From Vitis vinifera (taxonomy: Eukaryota > Streptophyta > Magnoliopsida > Vitales > Vitaceae): 64,000 bases of DNA. Each line of letters starts with the position of its first letter. Position 1 is the stretch's first letter. The DNA lies in assembly GCF_030704535.1 (NCBI RefSeq), contig NC_081811.1:12097001-12161000 (forward strand). The letters are read 5' to 3'. The notes beneath the pieces are model-generated. The model worked only from the letters and a program-made list of their open reading frames with translations, did no database searches and had not been told where the DNA came from. The translations under genes and the position numbers were made by a program. Shown piece by piece: positions 63,203 to 64,000 of the stretch.

Positions 63203-63493
63203 ATCAAAGTCTTCATTCTCATCTGGCTCAACTAGGTCATCAACTGCAGGAGCCTTATTTTTTTCTGTTTCATCTTGCTCCGCCGATTAACCAACTATCG
63301 TTGCAAAACATGTAAAATGTCATCCCAATAATCTAATTACAATGGTAATCAACTATCTTAATATAACTAAAAGCTAATTATACCTCAACTTTGCCAAATC
63401 CTCCAAGCATTTCTAACTCCAACTTGATGCGTTGCTTGACCAAAAAATCGTTCCATGCTGCAATGCGAGGAGTGGTAAGTTCCGCATACATGG
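63203..63493 (-). pseudogene. Two small exons of the PMD/Ulp1-like gene
   Basis: 63493-63384 reads MYAELTTPRIAAWNDF, then LELEMLGGFGKVE, between good AG and GT signals. The segment ending at 63203 reads AEQDETEKNKAPAVDDL, then VEPDENEDFD, followed by GTAATC; it joins in frame to the exon starting at 63105. The start of the second block (about 63290) is uncertain, with a stop just upstream. Confidence 0.5.
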
Positions 63494-63637
63494 CTGGAAA
63501 ATTAGATATTGAAAAGTAGAATATCTATTGCATTATATAAGACATAATTAGTGGTAACATCATGGCCAACATAGTGTATAACCATTATTGAATATCTAAT
63601 ACATGGACATATACTTATAAATAAGACAAAAAGTTAC

Positions 63638-64000
63638 CTGTAGAAACATCAAACACCTTTTAATCTAAACACTTTCCTTCCTCCTATGTTCATGTATAGC
63701 TTGAATAAAAAATTCTAGGACATATTCTCCCCAATTTATGTTCCCAAGTAACTGCTCTTGGGGTGTATACCATAACGAGTGACTACCTTCCAAACGAGAT
63801 GTGGGTGCCAATAAGGTTGCACAAGCGAAAATCAAGAAGACCCGCTTAAATTCCTCCATATCATCGATGCCAACCATCATTGACTCTATATCTTGCAAAC
63901 TCGACATTTGACTAGCTTTAACACTTGCCTTCTCAACAATTAACTTTCTTCCACCATGTGGAATGCCCATCGTCATCCCAACATCATGACATGTCAAAGA
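63638..64000 (-). pseudogene. Plant-mobile-domain-like exon, cut by the window edge
   Basis: Minus strand: VGMTMGIPHGGRK, DMEEFKRVFLIFACATLLAP, NINWGEYVLEFFIQAIHEHR, then KESV and a TAG, then IKRCLMFLQ before the donor CAG|GTAACT. The pattern (F-x-R-x-F-hydrophobic-A-x-L-L-A-P, then NW-E-hydrophobic) matches the PMD/DUF1985-type N-terminal domain of transposon-linked Ulp1 proteins. The in-frame TAG lies where related proteins read through, so this looks like a pseudogene. The gene continues beyond 64000. Confidence 0.6.

Overview
This is plant nuclear DNA: AT-rich, with two intact multi-exon genes (canonical GT-AG introns) inside a mass of decayed retrotransposons. The kinds of LINE, Copia and Gypsy relics, and the close match of the kinase gene to Arabidopsis At5g48740, point to a woody eudicot. 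From memory of similar repeats I would guess grapevine (Vitis), but that is inference.

Layout. 1-7.3 kb is a three-level nest: a 5'-truncated LINE contains a Copia element, which contains a second truncated LINE; direct repeats can be read at each level. 7.3-8.5 kb holds one possible orphan 3' exon. 8.5-15.5 kb is AT-rich intergenic DNA with an antisense Copia relic and nested MITEs. 15.5-18.9 kb is an intact gene for cytosolic ribosomal protein uL13 (RPL13A, 206 codons, 4 exons). 19-22.6 kb is intergenic, with a second MITE-in-MITE. 22.6-27.5 kb is an intact 16-exon gene for a malectin-like/LRR receptor kinase of 905 aa. 30-32.5 kb holds duplicated sequence that looks like a promoter, 5'UTR exon and leader intron, fused to a decayed Copia RT/RNase H and 3' LTR (32.6-34.1 kb).

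The outstanding region is 34.1-57.3 kb. It is one ancient Gypsy (Ty3, Athila/Tat-like) relic with gag, protease, RNase H and integrase traces in the expected order. Its reverse-transcriptase segment is present as about 16 head-to-tail copies of about 770 bp, a pol-derived satellite inside the element. Every copy examined shares a deletion that removes the RT DD box, so the founder was already dead. Unit subtypes recur in blocks, which indicates higher-order duplication. A younger, minus-sense, gag-only LTR element (7.5 kb, 1.82-kb LTRs, 5-bp target duplication TGGTG) split the third unit.

57.3-60.4 kb is another truncated Copia. It ends in a 164-bp copy of the receptor-kinase gene that still carries intron sequence. 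61.6-64 kb is a minus-strand, decayed PMD/Ulp1-protease-like gene of the type often carried by plant transposons; it runs off the right edge. No CRISPR, tRNA or rRNA gene was recognised.
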